From positions 1 to 64,000 of the forward strand of contig CAOLHI010001833.1 of assembly GCA_948474755.1 (NCBI GenBank): DNA of 64,000 nt, written 5' to 3'. This document shows, piece after piece, positions 33,544 through 44,118 of this stretch (position 1 is the first letter of the stretch; each line of letters starts with the position of its first letter). The stretch comes from Ctenosaura bakeri. Taxonomy: Eukaryota > Chordata > Lepidosauria > Squamata > Iguanidae. The notes beneath the pieces are model-generated. The model was not told the DNA's origin. It saw only the letters and a program-made list of their open reading frames with translations, and made no database searches. The translations under genes were made by a program, and so were the position numbers.

Positions 33544-33644
33544 CTAGTTTTTTTTTTTTTTAAAGGCAATACATGTACTGCAATACAGCACATTGTTAAA
33601 AGTCCATTCCCCATTAGCTGTCAGTTCCTGAACACCTGTTGAGA

Positions 33645-33800
33645 CCAAAAAGTCCTTGCCTGCTGCTAGAAGGACATCATTGAGGATACCAAACTAGCCT
33701 TTCCTAGGAAGGGAGTTCTAGAGCTTGGGAGCAGCCACCAAGAAGGCCTCCTCCCAGGTTCCTATCAAGGTTGGGAGGACAAAGAGAAGAATGCTAAACA
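33645..33800 (+). mobile_element. LINE-like fragment
   Basis: GGGAGTTCTAGAGCTTGGGAG and CAGCCACCAAGAAGGCCTCC are words common in L2/CR1-type LINE ends of reptiles. It lies about 210 bp before the last CRHR2 exon. Confidence 0.4.
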
Positions 33801-34012
33801 GTGTGGTAGAGCCCTATGATTTATCTAGAGGGCAAATGGCTACTCCTGGAAGCTTCCAGGAAAGACAGTTCACTCCACGATGAAGAGAGGACACCCGAGG
33901 TCCCTCTTTGTTCCCTCCTGGTGTCTGCGATGGATATGATGCCTCGTTGTTGGTAGGGAAGCATGCCTGGACCAGCTCCGTCCTCATCTCCTGCCTCTCT
34001 TTCCCCAACCAG

Positions 34013-34153
34013 GTCCGTTCTGCAGCCAGAAAAAGATGGCACCGATGGCAAGACCACCATTCCTTGAGAGTACGGGTTGCTCGGGCTATGTCGATCCCCA
34101 CTTCTCCAACAAGGATTAGCTTTCACAGTATAAAACAGACTGCCGCTGTGTGA
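34013..34153 (+). CDS. CRHR2: CRHR2 terminal coding exon: cytoplasmic tail and stop
   Basis: It follows a 12.5-kb intron. The acceptor is CCCAACCAG ending at 34012. It reads [20 protein letters not shown], then [26 protein letters not shown] and TGA (34151-34153). Asp-His-His-Ser-Leu-Arg and the Gln-Thr-Ala-Ala-Val end identify CRHR2; CRHR1 ends in Ser-Thr-Ala-Val. The tail contains the Arg/Lys/Trp-rich helix 8 region and Ser/Thr sites (SIPTSPTR) of the kind phosphorylated during desensitisation. Position -2 from the C-terminus is Ala, so the tail lacks a canonical class I PDZ ligand. 3'UTR follows directly. Confidence 0.98.
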   Translation, partial: VRSAARKRWHRWQDHHSLRVRVARAMSIPTSPTRISFHSIKQTAAV

Positions 34154-34811
34154 ACAGACCTGTCTCCTCCTCTGCTGCCTGTGGAGTTCTGTCCTCTCTT
34201 CTCCTTCCAACGCCAGTCCTCTCCCTGCGATCTATTTACTTTTTCTTTTCCTCTCCTTTCACCTTTTTTTTTTAATTGGTTTCCACAAGGCAACTCTTAC
34301 GTGTTGTGGTGGACACCTTCCCGTTTGGACTTAACACTGCTTTTTGAGATAACCAACCAAAAACAGAACGAAAAAATGGAAGGAGTTAAAAAAAAATTAC
34401 AGAAGACAAAGCTCAACAAGAAATCTTCTCATGTTCCCAGGATGCTAACCACGTTGCCAAAAAAATAATAATCATGAAACATGGTTCTACAAGTCTTCAT
34501 TTCCTCCCTTCTAGTTCAGGATTCTGGTTGGACCATTTTAACAAACGTCCCTTGGTGTGACCCTTGAATATTTCAGGGTCTTTTATTTTGCTTTGGTTTC
34601 GTTCTGGAGTAAGGTTGTTGCGTTTCTTACGTCCCTCTCCAAAATCCAAAGAGGCCTCCCCTTAGGACTCAGCATTGTGCTGCAAAAGCCCCCCATCGTG
34701 ACTATTCCATTGCTGATGGAGAGTGGAGTGGACTGGAGAACCATCTGGCTGTGTTCCTATAGCTCGATGTAAACCAATGACATCATTCAGCGGTGGACTC
34801 TAGCAGATCTC

Positions 34812-34817
34812 AATAAA
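34812..34817 (+). promoter_or_regulatory. Candidate proximal poly(A) signal of CRHR2
   Basis: AATAAA lies 659 bp after the stop codon. It is followed within 15-40 bp by a strongly GU-rich stretch (TGTCCTTGGTCTGTGTCTGG), the classic downstream element. Of the three candidates this has the best context. Confidence 0.55.
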
Positions 34818-35056
34818 AGATGTCCTTGGTCTGTGTCTGGCTGTGGGGACATAGCAGACACTTCTCTGATCCAATGCCCTGCTCTCCACCAGCAACAGAA
34901 TGGTCAACTAGGTGGGGGTAGAGTGGGCTATCCCAACACAACCATGAGTCCCAAAGGTGGTGAGCAGGGGGCCACATTGGAGGTCTACATGTGAATTCTT
35001 ACGATCATGCAGGATCTCAGCCCATATCTGTTCCTCGGCACAGCTCAATCCCAGCA

Positions 35057-35215
35057 ATGCAAGGGAGGCTTTTCAACTCATCCCACAACCCATCAGTGAC
35101 CATTTGGGCCAATGTTGGAGCTATCCACCTTTCTGCAGCCAATGAGCTGTCAATCAAGCCCCTTGCATAAGGAGGTTCTGGATACCTTCTTGCACAACAT
35201 TGTGAAAAACAGATC
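35057..35215. repeat. Unclassified dispersed repeat, copy 1
   Basis: It shares a patchy order of blocks with 41676-41832: an AATGCAAGGGAG block, a CCAATGAG block with a following ATCAA, then an AAGGAGGT-CTGGA block and CTTGCACAA. No protein or structural RNA is recognisable. The element class is unknown. Confidence 0.45.
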
Positions 35216-35382
35216 TGTTAGGACAACCTTGTTTACTGTGGCACAGCCATGGGGAAAGTGGGGCCCACTTTTACAGCCCCCCAAAGCCCCTTCTGAACAT
35301 CTCAAAAGCTCACCAATCCCTCACATTCAAAAATTTCCATAGGTGATTCTTTTTTTGGCCCTAGGTTGTGAAAAACAGGCCA

Positions 35383-35774
35383 AAACCTCCATAGAAAGTG
35401 GAAGTTTTGACCCCAGAACCTCCCATAAGACCACTAACCATAAGACCCTTCCAATCAGGTGAAGATGGACCACCTAAAAGAAACCTCCATAGAAAGTGGA
35501 AGTTTTGACCCCAGATCCTCCCATAAGACCACTAGCCATAAGACCCTTCCAATCAGGTGAAGATGGACCACCTAAAAGAAACCTCCATAGAAAGTGGAAG
35601 TTTTGACCCCAGAACCTCCCATAAGACCACTAACCATAAGACCCTTCCAATCAGGTGAAGATGGACCACCTAAAAGAAACCTCCATAGAAAGTGGAAGTT
35701 TTGACCCCAGAACCTCCCATAAGACCACTAACCATAAGACCCTTCCAATCAGGTGAAGATGGACCACCTAAAAG
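35383..35774. repeat. 98-bp minisatellite, 4 units
   Basis: Four consecutive units start at 35383, 35481, 35579 and 35677, each beginning AAACCTCCATAGAAAGTGG and spaced exactly 98 bp apart. Units are nearly identical: one carries AGATCCTCC and CTAGCC where the others have AGAACCTCC and CTAACC. The fifth start (35775) diverges at once. The repeat lies between the proximal and middle poly(A) candidates. Confidence 0.93.
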
Positions 35775-35901
35775 AAATCAAAACTGACATGATGTCACAT
35801 CCAGTCATGATGGAACCATGAGTGAGCCCCCCACCAGGAGAGGTAAACAGGGCTTAAAAATGACCCCCCGTTCCCTCTGCAGCTGTCCACCCTACCTCTA
35901 A

Positions 35902-35907
35902 AATAAA
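35902..35907 (+). promoter_or_regulatory. Candidate middle poly(A) signal
   Basis: AATAAA is followed by AGATGTCTGGCCTTAGG, a moderate GU-rich downstream element. It lies just past the 98-bp tandem repeat, so using it would include the minisatellite in the mRNA. Confidence 0.35.
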
Positions 35908-36377
35908 GCCCCTACAGATGTCTGGCCTTAGGCTTGAAAAATATACTTATAGACCTCCTTCAATGTTCTCATCCTTGGGCTGGAGAGTTCTTAGGATAAT
36001 AATTTGCTTTCTGTGCAACGTGTTGGTCCTGCTTTGAAGCAGACTGTCTCCGTGGTACCTCGGTATCCGTCTCCCCCCATTTATTGTTTCTTTTCTTTCC
36101 TTCTCCATCCGCGCTTTGCCAACCAGCTTCGAAAGGGTGCTGAACAGCTTTTTTTGCTTTTTACCCTGGAAGGCAACAACTGAGGGATTTCTCTACTTTC
36201 TCTTGCCAGAACCTCAAAACTATGTTTGTTTAGGGCTTTTTCTTTTTTCCGTTTTTTTTTTTTTCAAAGGGAAACTTTGTATAAAAGAAACGACGCTGAA
36301 GATGATGGTGCGTAATAGGGTGGACTCTCTCTGGGGATTTTTATGTGATGTTAAGATATAATGTAAATATTTTGAAT

Positions 36378-36383
36378 AATAAA
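36378..36383 (+). promoter_or_regulatory. Candidate distal poly(A) signal
   Basis: AATAAA within AATAATAAATACTG is followed by GGTTTTGATTTCTG and a later TTTGTGGTTCC. It marks the end of the repeat-poor tract after the CRHR2 stop codon; MIR-like and MITE copies resume about 230 bp later. Confidence 0.4.
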
Positions 36384-36611
36384 TACTGCTGGTTTTGATT
36401 TCTGATTTAGAGAGCTTTGTGGTTCCTTATGTAGAGAGCCTGCAGATGTTATTTGGGGGAGGGACTACAATTCCCAGGGTTTCTGGGAGATATAGTTCAC
36501 CCCCCACCACCTAAAATGCCCAAGCTCTTGTTCCTGATTACCAGCAACGGGGTGGGATTTGTGCTGCTTTGTTGAAAATAACTCTGTTTCCTATTGCTAT
36601 TATTCTTTATA

Positions 36612-36752
36612 GAGAGCCAATATGATGTTATGGTTTGACTATGGACCCTGGGGAACATCACACACTCTCAGCCCCAGGAAACCCTGTGCTAGGTTTGCTT
36701 TAGGGTCGCCATAAGTCAGAAATGACTTGAAGGCACACAGCACAAACAATTA
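36612..36752 (+). mobile_element. MIR-like tRNA-derived SINE, partial
   Basis: AGAGCCAATATGATGTTATGG, then the 3' part AACATCACACACTCTCAGCC, GGGTCGCCATAAGTCAG and GACTTGAAGGCACACAGC. The B box is deleted. Confidence 0.65.
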
Positions 36753-36930
36753 TTAATTATATTAAACATAAATTAATCATATATAGATTGCACGTATCTA
36801 CAAAGACAAGAGTCTAATAATGGTTGCTTCCGCAGGAGACCCTTAAATGCTATAGAGGTATTCCATTCCCCAATCAAATCAGGGACTAAAATGCTTCGTA
36901 CAACACCATATGAGGTGGTCATGCCTGCCT

Positions 36931-37146
36931 CTGTTGCTGTTGTTTTTATGTGCCTTCAAGTTGACACCAGTTAGAGTTTTCTTGGCAGGATTTGTTCAAT
37001 GGAGGGTTGCCTTTGTTTCCTCTACGGCTGAGAGAGTGTGACTTAGCCGAGGCCACCCAGTTGGTTTGGCTGAGTGGGGATTCCAACCCTGGTGTCTCAG
37101 AGTCCTGGACTGGAGCTGAAATCACGACACCCTTCTGACTGCCCTC
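36931..37146 (-). mobile_element. MIR-like tRNA-derived SINE
   Basis: The complement carries GGGTTGGAATCCCCACTC, CAAACCAACTGGGTGGCC, CACACTCTCTCAGCCG and ACTTGAAGGCACATAAAAAC. Confidence 0.7.
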
Positions 37147-37156
37147 ATCTAACAAA

Positions 37157-37358
37157 GGCCATTTCCGCGCAACACTGTTATAGTGCTATTATTCCACTTT
37201 TAACATCCTGTGCAATTCTGGGGTTTGTAGTTTACTGAGACCAAAGAGCTCTCTGGCTGAGAATTCTAAATGCTCCTCTCTAAACTACAAAACCCAGGAT
37301 TCCATAGGATGTTGAAAGTGGAATAATAGCACTATAACAGTACAGTGCAGAAATGGCC
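37157..37358. mobile_element. Hairpin MITE, family A, long form, TSD AAA
   Basis: 202 bp, GGCCATTTCCGCGCAACACTG to CAGTACAGTGCAGAAATGGCC, flanked by AAA (37154-37156, 37359-37361). Confidence 0.9.
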
Positions 37359-38033
37359 AAAAAAGGAGAAGTGAGACCAGTCGTGTACAGATGGGGTGGC
37401 GGGGAAGGCGGTTCTCCCCAGGAGGCAATGTTTTGGAGGCATCCCAGCCTGTAGCCATGTCCCCACATGCCCTAGCCATGCCCCTACACACCACAGCCCC
37501 GCCCCCATGTACAAGGGCCACACCCCTCATGCCGTAGCCCCGCCCCCTCCAAGCTCTGCCACTGAGACTAAAAGGAAAATGGCTTGATGAAGACCAATTA
37601 GTGAATTTAGGGAAGAACAAGAATTCAAACTGGGGACTTCCTGATACAGAATCAGAGAATCATAGAGTTGGAAAAGACCACAGAGGCCATCCAGTCCAAC
37701 CCTCTGCCATGCAGGAATACACCATCAAAGCGTTCAGCCATCCTGCCTCTGTTTAAAAACTTCCAAAGAAGGAGACTCTGCCACACTCCCAGGCAGCAGC
37801 GTATTCCACTGTCAAACTGCTCTTACCATCAGGAAGTTCTACCTAATGTTCAGGTGGAATCTCTTTTCCTGAAATCTGAAGTCATTGCTCCATGTCCTGT
37901 TCTCTAGACCAGCAGAAAACAGGCTTGCTCCGTCTTCCATATGACATCCCTTCAAATATTTAAACATAGCTATTGTGTTGTCTCTTAACCTTCTCTTCTC
38001 CAGGCTAAACACCCCCAGTTCCCTAAGCTGCTC

Positions 38034-38885
38034 TGTTACCCTGTTCTCTGGGGGTCCCGGGAGGGGTGCCCAAATAACCAAACAAAAACACAAGATGGGG
38101 AAATTGACTGGAGCACTCTCTTAAGCTAGTGAGAGGCAGGGTAACTCAGCAGGGATCTTGTAACCCAATGTCTACGGGGTCAGGTCAGAAGAGTCGTCAG
38201 ACAGGTTTTTAAAACAGCAAAAATGATATCTTTATTAAAAGACAAACGACAAATAAGACAACGCAAGCACGCAGCTAACTGGGAATTGGAAATGAGAGTT
38301 TTTGGGGGAAATGGGTGATACGACACCTTTTCTTGTAGTCCTGAAGAAGTGGGAAGAAACTCAGCGTAGAGGTCGAGGGGAGCTCTCTGGACAAAACGAC
38401 AGCAAGGCTGGATGGAACTCAGGAGCGATCCAAGGTGCTTTCGGAATTGGGGAGTTTTTATAGGGTGGATTGTGCCTACAGGCCATGCCACACTCGGTGA
38501 GAACAGTGCGAGTTTGGAGCGGGACAAAGCGTTGGGAAAGGTCAAGTTTAACATGATCGGCATCGTGCAGGTTTGACAATAGTGTAGCCAGTATGCAAAT
38601 AGCTTGGCATTGTAAGGGCATCAGTTCGGGGCCGAGCGTCTTTGTGTAAAGTCACGCTTAAGCAAGGTGTGTCTGCAAAAGAGGTCCCTGAAGCAACGGA
38701 GTGGCGTTAATCTGCCTGCCCAAATGGGGATTGGAATGCCCAACCATTAACCGGCCGCGCCTGTGTATGTGCCTGTCCGGTGGCCTCACAAACACGTGGA
38801 GCGGGGTGGCAGAGAAAGGTCAAACGAATTGATATCAAAAGAGATATCTAGTGCTATCACCGGGTAGGTCTGAACCATAGTAACA
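38034..38885 (-). mobile_element. Solo LTR, 852 bp, nested in CR1
   Basis: TGTTACCCTGT to CATAGTAACA, with flanks GCTC/ACTC. On the minus strand it has a TATAAAAAC box (complement near 38460) and AATAAA (complement near 38235). It interrupts a CR1 copy between CCCTAAGCTGCTC and CTCCTCATAGAGC. Same family as 16455-17326. Confidence 0.85.
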
Positions 38886-39059
38886 ACTCCTCATAGAGCT
38901 TCCAGGTTTCCAGGCCTTCTGCCATTTTGATCACCCTCCTCTGGACATGTTCCAGCTTGTCAATATCCTTCCTGAATTGTGATGCCCAGAACACAATATT
39001 CCAGATGGGGTCTGACCGAAGCAGAATACAGCAGTACTGTCACGTCCCTTGATCTAGAC

Positions 39060-39556
39060 CAGTGGTTCTCAATCTGGGGGTCGGGACCCCTTTGGGGGTC
39101 GAATGACCATTTCACAGGGGTCGCCGCTCCTCAGTCCTCCCCCCCCTTTTAAAAGAAGGTGGCCTCACAGCCAATGGGAGCAGTGCTTCTGAGACCCCTG
39201 CGCTGGGAGGAGGGGAGAAGAGGCATACCGGGCATTTCCCCGTCTTTCCGTGGCTGGTGGGAAAGCACTGGGGGAGCCAAAATGCATCTGCTTCTGCTAC
39301 CGCCATCTTTCCTCTCTCCCTGTCCTTTCCTCCCTGCGCCTCGTGTAAAATGTGGGCTGTTTTGGCCTTGCCTTTGGGAGTGACTGGCTTTTTGAACTGT
39401 GGAAACCCAACATTCAGAACTAGAACTACTGCCTTAATTCTGGCATTGATGGACGCTTTCCGTGCTTAAAAAAGGGGGAGGGTTACCAGTTTTTAGGCAT
39501 TAGAAGTCTATCCAGAGCGGTGATTTAGGGCAGTGTTTCCAATCTATTTGGAAAAA

Positions 39557-39596
<40 letters not shown>

Positions 39597-39695
39597 AAAT
39601 AAATAAATAAATAACAAAAATGATTTTATGGTTGGGGGTCACCACAACATGAGGAACATGAGGGGTCACGGCGTTAGGAAGGTTGAGAACCACTG
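39060..39695. mobile_element. SPIN-like hAT element, TSD ATCTAGAC
   Basis: 636 bp, CAGTGGTTCTCAATCTGGGGG to AAGGTTGAGAACCACTG, with a perfect 8-bp duplication ATCTAGAC (39052-39059, 39696-39703). It splits a CR1 copy. The interior includes an AAAT microsatellite (39553-39614) and a GC-rich stretch different from that of the 30326 copy. Confidence 0.88.
39553..39614. repeat. (AAAT)n microsatellite inside the SPIN-like element
   Basis: About 15 AAAT units with one interruption (AATAATAAAT). Confidence 0.95.
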
Positions 39696-40386
39696 ATCTA
39701 GACACTGCATTCCTACCGATGCAGCCCAGAATCACATAGATCAGTCTTGCAGTCGATTCAGTGCCAGTTTCCAGGAGTGTAAACAGGAGGGGAAGATGCC
39801 ACATGGATATAACAAACTCCTGGCACGGAAAGCAGATGGCTCTCTAGTTCTCAAACATCTGCTGCCGTTCATTGCAAGTACCCTGTGAGGAGTACCCTCT
39901 CCACGCGAACGTCGCGGAGCAACAATGTCTAGTTTTCTTATACTTAATGCTTATTGCCAGTTTCTGATGTTATTGCAGCACTGAAATTGAAAAACGGAGC
40001 AATAAAAGCTCTCCTTTGTAAAAGCAATCCTTTTATCCCCTCACACTCACACCAAATAAGTTGCCAAACATCAGAGTGGCTGATTTTTTCCAGGGCAAGA
40101 GCAAAATTAAATGCCAGAGTTTGATGGATGAAAGATGCCCTTTCGTACCTCTTTTGGCCTCTGTGGAGTTTTCCTTCAACTGCTCGGTTGCTGAGCTTTT
40201 AAATCTCCTTCCCTCCCTGATCCCCAAAAGCCCTTCCCCCCATGGCTCCCTCCACATAGGCATCTCATCCTCATAAACAGGATGGCATTAAACGTTTTGA
40301 TCTCACAGTTCAAAGTGGGGGGGAAATAGCTCGAGCAGTCCTGAGTCTTCTGCCGGCAACAGCCGGTAAACCAACAGGAGGAAAGA

Positions 40387-40567
40387 GAGAATTTCTCCAC
40401 TAGCCTGTTAATAGCGCTATTATTCCACTTTCAGCATCCTATGGACCTGGGGTTTGCAATTTAGGGAGGGGGCTTAAAGTCCCCTCCCTAAACTGCAAAC
40501 CCCAGGATTCCAGAGGATGTTGAAAGTGCAATAATAACGCTATTAACAGGCTAGTGCGGAAATGGCC
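40387..40567. mobile_element. Hairpin MITE, family A, TSD AGA
   Basis: 181 bp. The left end has decayed (GAGAATTTCTCCACTAGCC) but the right end is intact (GGCTAGTGCGGAAATGGCC). It is flanked by AGA (40384-40386, 40568-40570). Both arms read TTAATAGCG, i.e. one extra base. Confidence 0.85.
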
Positions 40568-40774
40568 AGAGAAATAGTGAGGTTCCCCCTCTCCCCAGGA
40601 CTTTGAGAATGGCCAAAATGGCAAGGATCTATTGGGATGAATCGTCTGTAGGGCTGACCCTAAAATTTTGCTACCTGAGTTTGACGATACGTTGGTACCC
40701 TCTCCTCCGTCCAAGCTGATCGGATTGGGCATTTATGGCCTGAATTCTATTGGTTATTCTCACTTAGAGTAGAC

Positions 40775-41096
40775 CAGAGCTCTCCAAACTTTTCATGCTA
40801 GTGACACACTTTTTAGACATGCATCATTGCACAACACAGCAATTCAGTAAGTAATTGAGTAAGCAGAGGCTGCCCCTGCACCCAAGCCTGTCCCCCACTG
40901 CAGCCGTCGCCCTTGCTGGGGTCTTCCTCGGTCTGGGACAGTTGTGGGAGTGGTGGAAGAGACAGCCTGTCCAACCAAGCCAGACCTGCTGCCGCAGCAG
41001 AAGAGGCAGCCTCTCCATCCATTATGCTTGCATGACACATGTACACACTGGAGCTGGCACACTGATATGTCACAACACACAGTTCAGAAAGCTCTG
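40775..41096. mobile_element. Non-autonomous hAT-like element
   Basis: 322 bp. CAGAGCTCTCCAAACTTTTC faces GTTCAGAAAGCTCTG. The flanks GAGTAGAC (40767-40774) and GAGTGAAC (41097-41104) match at 6 of 8 bases, the duplication length of hAT elements. It has no coding frame. Confidence 0.65.
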
Positions 41097-41675
41097 GAGT
41101 GAACCATCAAATCACTTGGACGTGCCTACATGCTGATTCACCATTCCACTAAAACAGCACTTCCAAACTTTTGTCCTCTTTTGTGCCCCTTGGCAGTCCA
41201 AGGCAGCCCAAGTCGTACCCTCTCTCTGCCACCATGTCCTTTCTTTGAAGGGGAAAAAAGGCCCATCAGAAAGCTTCTGTGAGCTCTAAGGAGACCTCCC
41301 CGCAGCCGCAGGAGGAAAGGCAGGGTGTCAGGCCAGCCACTCTCCTTGGGCCTCTCTATCCCGTCCTATCTACCCACGTAGATGCTGTCCATGGTCTCAG
41401 GATCTCGTTTGCTCCCAGCAGAAGGCATGGGGAGGAGTGACTGGTGCTGAACATCCTTCCCTCGGATGGATTTGGTGCAGAACTGGATGTCTCCACCGGG
41501 TATATTCTCTCCTCATGGAGAGGGACACAAGGAAGAGGGAGAGAAGAGTATGCGCACAAAAGCACTGTAACAGCACTATAAAAGGGCCAAGATCTTATCT
41601 GAAGCTGGCAGAATGTAAAATTCAGGCACAATACTTATACGAATGCCTGGAAGGGCAAAGGCAGGCTGCTGGGCA

Positions 41676-41832
41676 CCAATGCAAGGGAGTTCTCCCAGTA
41701 TACTTCCATGGCCAATGAGTGGATCAAGGAACAGAGCTGCACCCAATCAACATCCAGCAACAATATCACAACCTGGCACATCTGTTACACAAGGAGGTAC
41801 TGGACACCTCCTTGCACAATGCCAGAACAGGT
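41676..41832. repeat. Unclassified dispersed repeat, copy 2
   Basis: This is the partner of 35057-35215, with the same blocks in the same order and orientation (AATGCAAGGGAG, CCAATGAG, AAGGAGGTACTGGACACC, CTTGCACAATG). Lengths between blocks differ by tens of bases, so it is old or recombined. Confidence 0.45.
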
Positions 41833-41839
41833 AGGTACA

Positions 41840-43405
41840 GTGGCATAAATCCTGATTATCTTAGCAAAAATATCAAAGAAGATTCCAGCTCTGATCCCTG
41901 CAGAAGCATGTATTTAATAAATCTAATGGGTCTTAATTGCACATTCAAAACCAAATCATCTGTTTCATTTCAACAGGGTTATCTCACAAGACTATACTAT
42001 TGCTGGGAAATCCATCTCCCCACTCCACCCCTTTGCGTGCTCAGGCATCCATTATGAAGACTCCATATTCTGTCTGCCTCTCTCTAGCTGGGAGGAGAAG
42101 AAGCAGGAAGTGATTTTAAAGGAGGAAGGAAGTAAAGCCTAGACATTCCAGTCTACACGTAGATCTAAAAAAAGAAGAACAAGAAAGGGATCAACCCATA
42201 GATCAACTCTTCTGTTCCCAATTAATCTTAAAAGTCATTTTGAAGACAAAAAAAAAAATCCATTCCACCTCCTTTTTTATATTCAGAATCTCATCCTTTG
42301 ATATATCCAGTTCTGTACTGGATGTCCTGCTTACAAGAGTGTGCTTTTCAATTCTTTTTCTTTCAACAATAGTCTATGCAATTGCCCATCCATCTACATA
42401 TATCATCTATGTATATCATCTTGAACATGCATTTTGCATCAGTGATCAGTATTTTGGTTGCAAAAGGAATAATAACCCTCCCCCCTTTTTTTAATTCCCT
42501 GTTGCCAGGTAATGACTCATTCTTCCTACAAGTCAATTCTGCTTGTTATTCACGATCTCAATGTGATCTTCCCCACCCCATACACACACCAGTGTCCCTG
42601 CAATCCATCTTAGAACGCCAGCTGTCCCAAATCTTCTTCTGCTGTTCATACAAGGAGCAGGTCCTCATTATATTCACTGCCCAGCTCTATTTCTTTCTTT
42701 CCATTGCCATGGCCGCTGCCTCTCCACCTGTCATGTTTCGCTAAATCAAGACCAATTTGCTTCCTGATCCGACTCATCTACATTCCGTGGACAGCTTTGC
42801 TTTTATTTCTGAAGTACCACTTAACTTGCTACCACACACACAGACACAAACAGAGAGAAAGAGAGAGAGATGTTTTCCATTCTCTCTTTGCTTTCCTTCT
42901 GCTAGTGTTGCACAGCTTGGGAAAGTGATATCTTTAGGCTTCAGAGTGCCAGAATTATCCCAGCTAGCATATCTACATTTGGACCATGGGTCCCATCATC
43001 CACCAGCCAGCTTGGCTAGTGGTCAGGACTGCTAGAGGATTCTGGCACTTGTCACCCTCCCTCTCACCAAAAATTGGCATCTGTAAACTTTCAAATTTTG
43101 AAGATCCATTTGCCTGCATTAAAAGTAAATGGCAGTAAATGGCTGGTTGTGGCAGGGCTTTCTCACAGAGGAAAGCTGCATAAGGAGGGTGTAAATACCT
43201 CCTTTGGCAGCAAATACCTCCTTCCATGACAAGGGGTTTTCAATACTTCTTTTCTCACAGTGGATTTTGCAGAAAGGGGCATGGAATACTTCCTTTGCAG
43301 TGCCTGAAAAAGGACATCCATGAGTGAAACAGCCATTTACACTTGCCTGTGTCATCAACAGAATTCTGGTCAACATATCCACCCTGGATGGGTTAGAGGT
43401 AATTT
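41840..43405. other. Intergenic sequence, nothing recognised
   Basis: Downstream of CRHR2. There is a CA/GA-rich patch at 42834-42870 and otherwise no repeat copy or coding signal. Confidence 0.45.
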
Positions 43406-43417
43406 AATGGGTTAGAG

Positions 43418-43555
43418 CAGTGGTTCTCAACCTGTGGGTCCCCAGATGTTTTTGGATTTCAGCTCCCAGAAGCCCCAGCCACTATGGTCAATGCTCAGGG
43501 CTTCTGGGAGCTGAAGTCCAAAAACATCTGGGGACCCACAGGTTGAGAACCACTG
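43418..43555. mobile_element. hAT hairpin MITE, TSD GGTTAGAG
   Basis: 138 bp. CAGTGGTTCTCAACCTGTGG is mirrored by CCACAGGTTGAGAACCACTG, and the arms continue (CCCAGATGTTTTTGGA, CAGCTCCCAGAAGCCC) almost to the centre. The 8-bp duplication is GGTTAGAG (43410-43417, 43556-43563). The termini resemble SPIN but the interior differs. Confidence 0.9.
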
Positions 43556-43701
43556 GGTTAGAGGTATTTAATAAAAATAACAAATGTCTCTGTTCTTCCA
43601 TGTTGCTTCCCTGAGTATTAAAGCTGGAATCCTGCTGGTGTTATGCACCTGTATGAAAGTTCCCTTACATACTTTTCCTTGGCTGTTGTGCAATGGATGT
43701 A

Positions 43702-44118
43702 CAATCCTCCCTCCACATTTGCAGTTTTGATCTTAGCGAACTTGATTATTCACAAGGTACCCCCTTGCCTCCCCATCCATTCTCCTCCTCCCATTCCCTT
43801 AGTCTTATGCCCAAGCATGTGTGTCTTCCTTCCACAGACCCGGGGAAAAGGCAAACAAATGGCAGGGGCCAACCCTGCTGGCATAGAAGGCACATATGTA
43901 CCTTCTCTGGTTGTGTCGTGACCCCTGCCATTCACTTACCTTTTGCCTAGGCACTTGAAAGGCAGGGCACCTGGGCAAAACCCAAATAAATGAAGTGGGG
44001 AGCGCTGGAAGGGAATAGGAGAGAGAGAACTCACTCAGCCAGTGGGAGGGGGAGCTGACTTTCCAATGTTCACGAGGGCTCTGTGCCCTGAACCCTCATA
44101 AAAGTCAAGGGGCCACTG
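43702..44118. mobile_element. Mariner/pogo-type MITE, TA target
   Basis: 417 bp. It starts CAATCCTCCCTCCACATTTGC and ends GTCAAGGGGCCACTG, with TA flanks (43700-43701, 44119-44120). Its left end matches those of the 23810 and 63396 elements. Confidence 0.65.

Larger units (their letters stand above)
34154..36400 (+). other. CRHR2: Probable CRHR2 3'UTR and immediate downstream region
   Basis: This sequence follows the stop codon and contains no recognised MITE, SINE or CR1 copy until past 36.6 kb, unlike the rest of the window. That fits an exonic or constrained region. It holds three AATAAA hexamers with plausible downstream GU-rich sequence (34812, 35902, 36378), a 98-bp minisatellite (35383-35774) and an unclassified repeat (about 35057-35215). 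The true end cannot be fixed without transcript data. A short form ending near 34.83 kb and a long form ending near 36.4 kb are both plausible. Confidence 0.55.
37644..39745 (-). mobile_element. CR1 LINE copy split by a solo LTR and a SPIN-like element
   Basis: Pieces at 37644-38033, 38886-39059 and 39696-39745 are collinear with other CR1 copies. The gaps are filled exactly by the LTR (38034-38885) and the hAT element (39060-39695). Minus-strand words such as GCHMEDGASLFSAGLENRTW survive. Confidence 0.88.

Noticed and set aside
1008..34153. Assignment to CRHR1 instead of CRHR2
   Set aside because: Asp-Asp in the ECL3 block, Leu-Gln-Ser-Phe-Gln, Asn-Gly-Glu after TM7, Asp-His-His-Ser in the tail and the Thr-Ala-Ala-Val end all agree with CRHR2.
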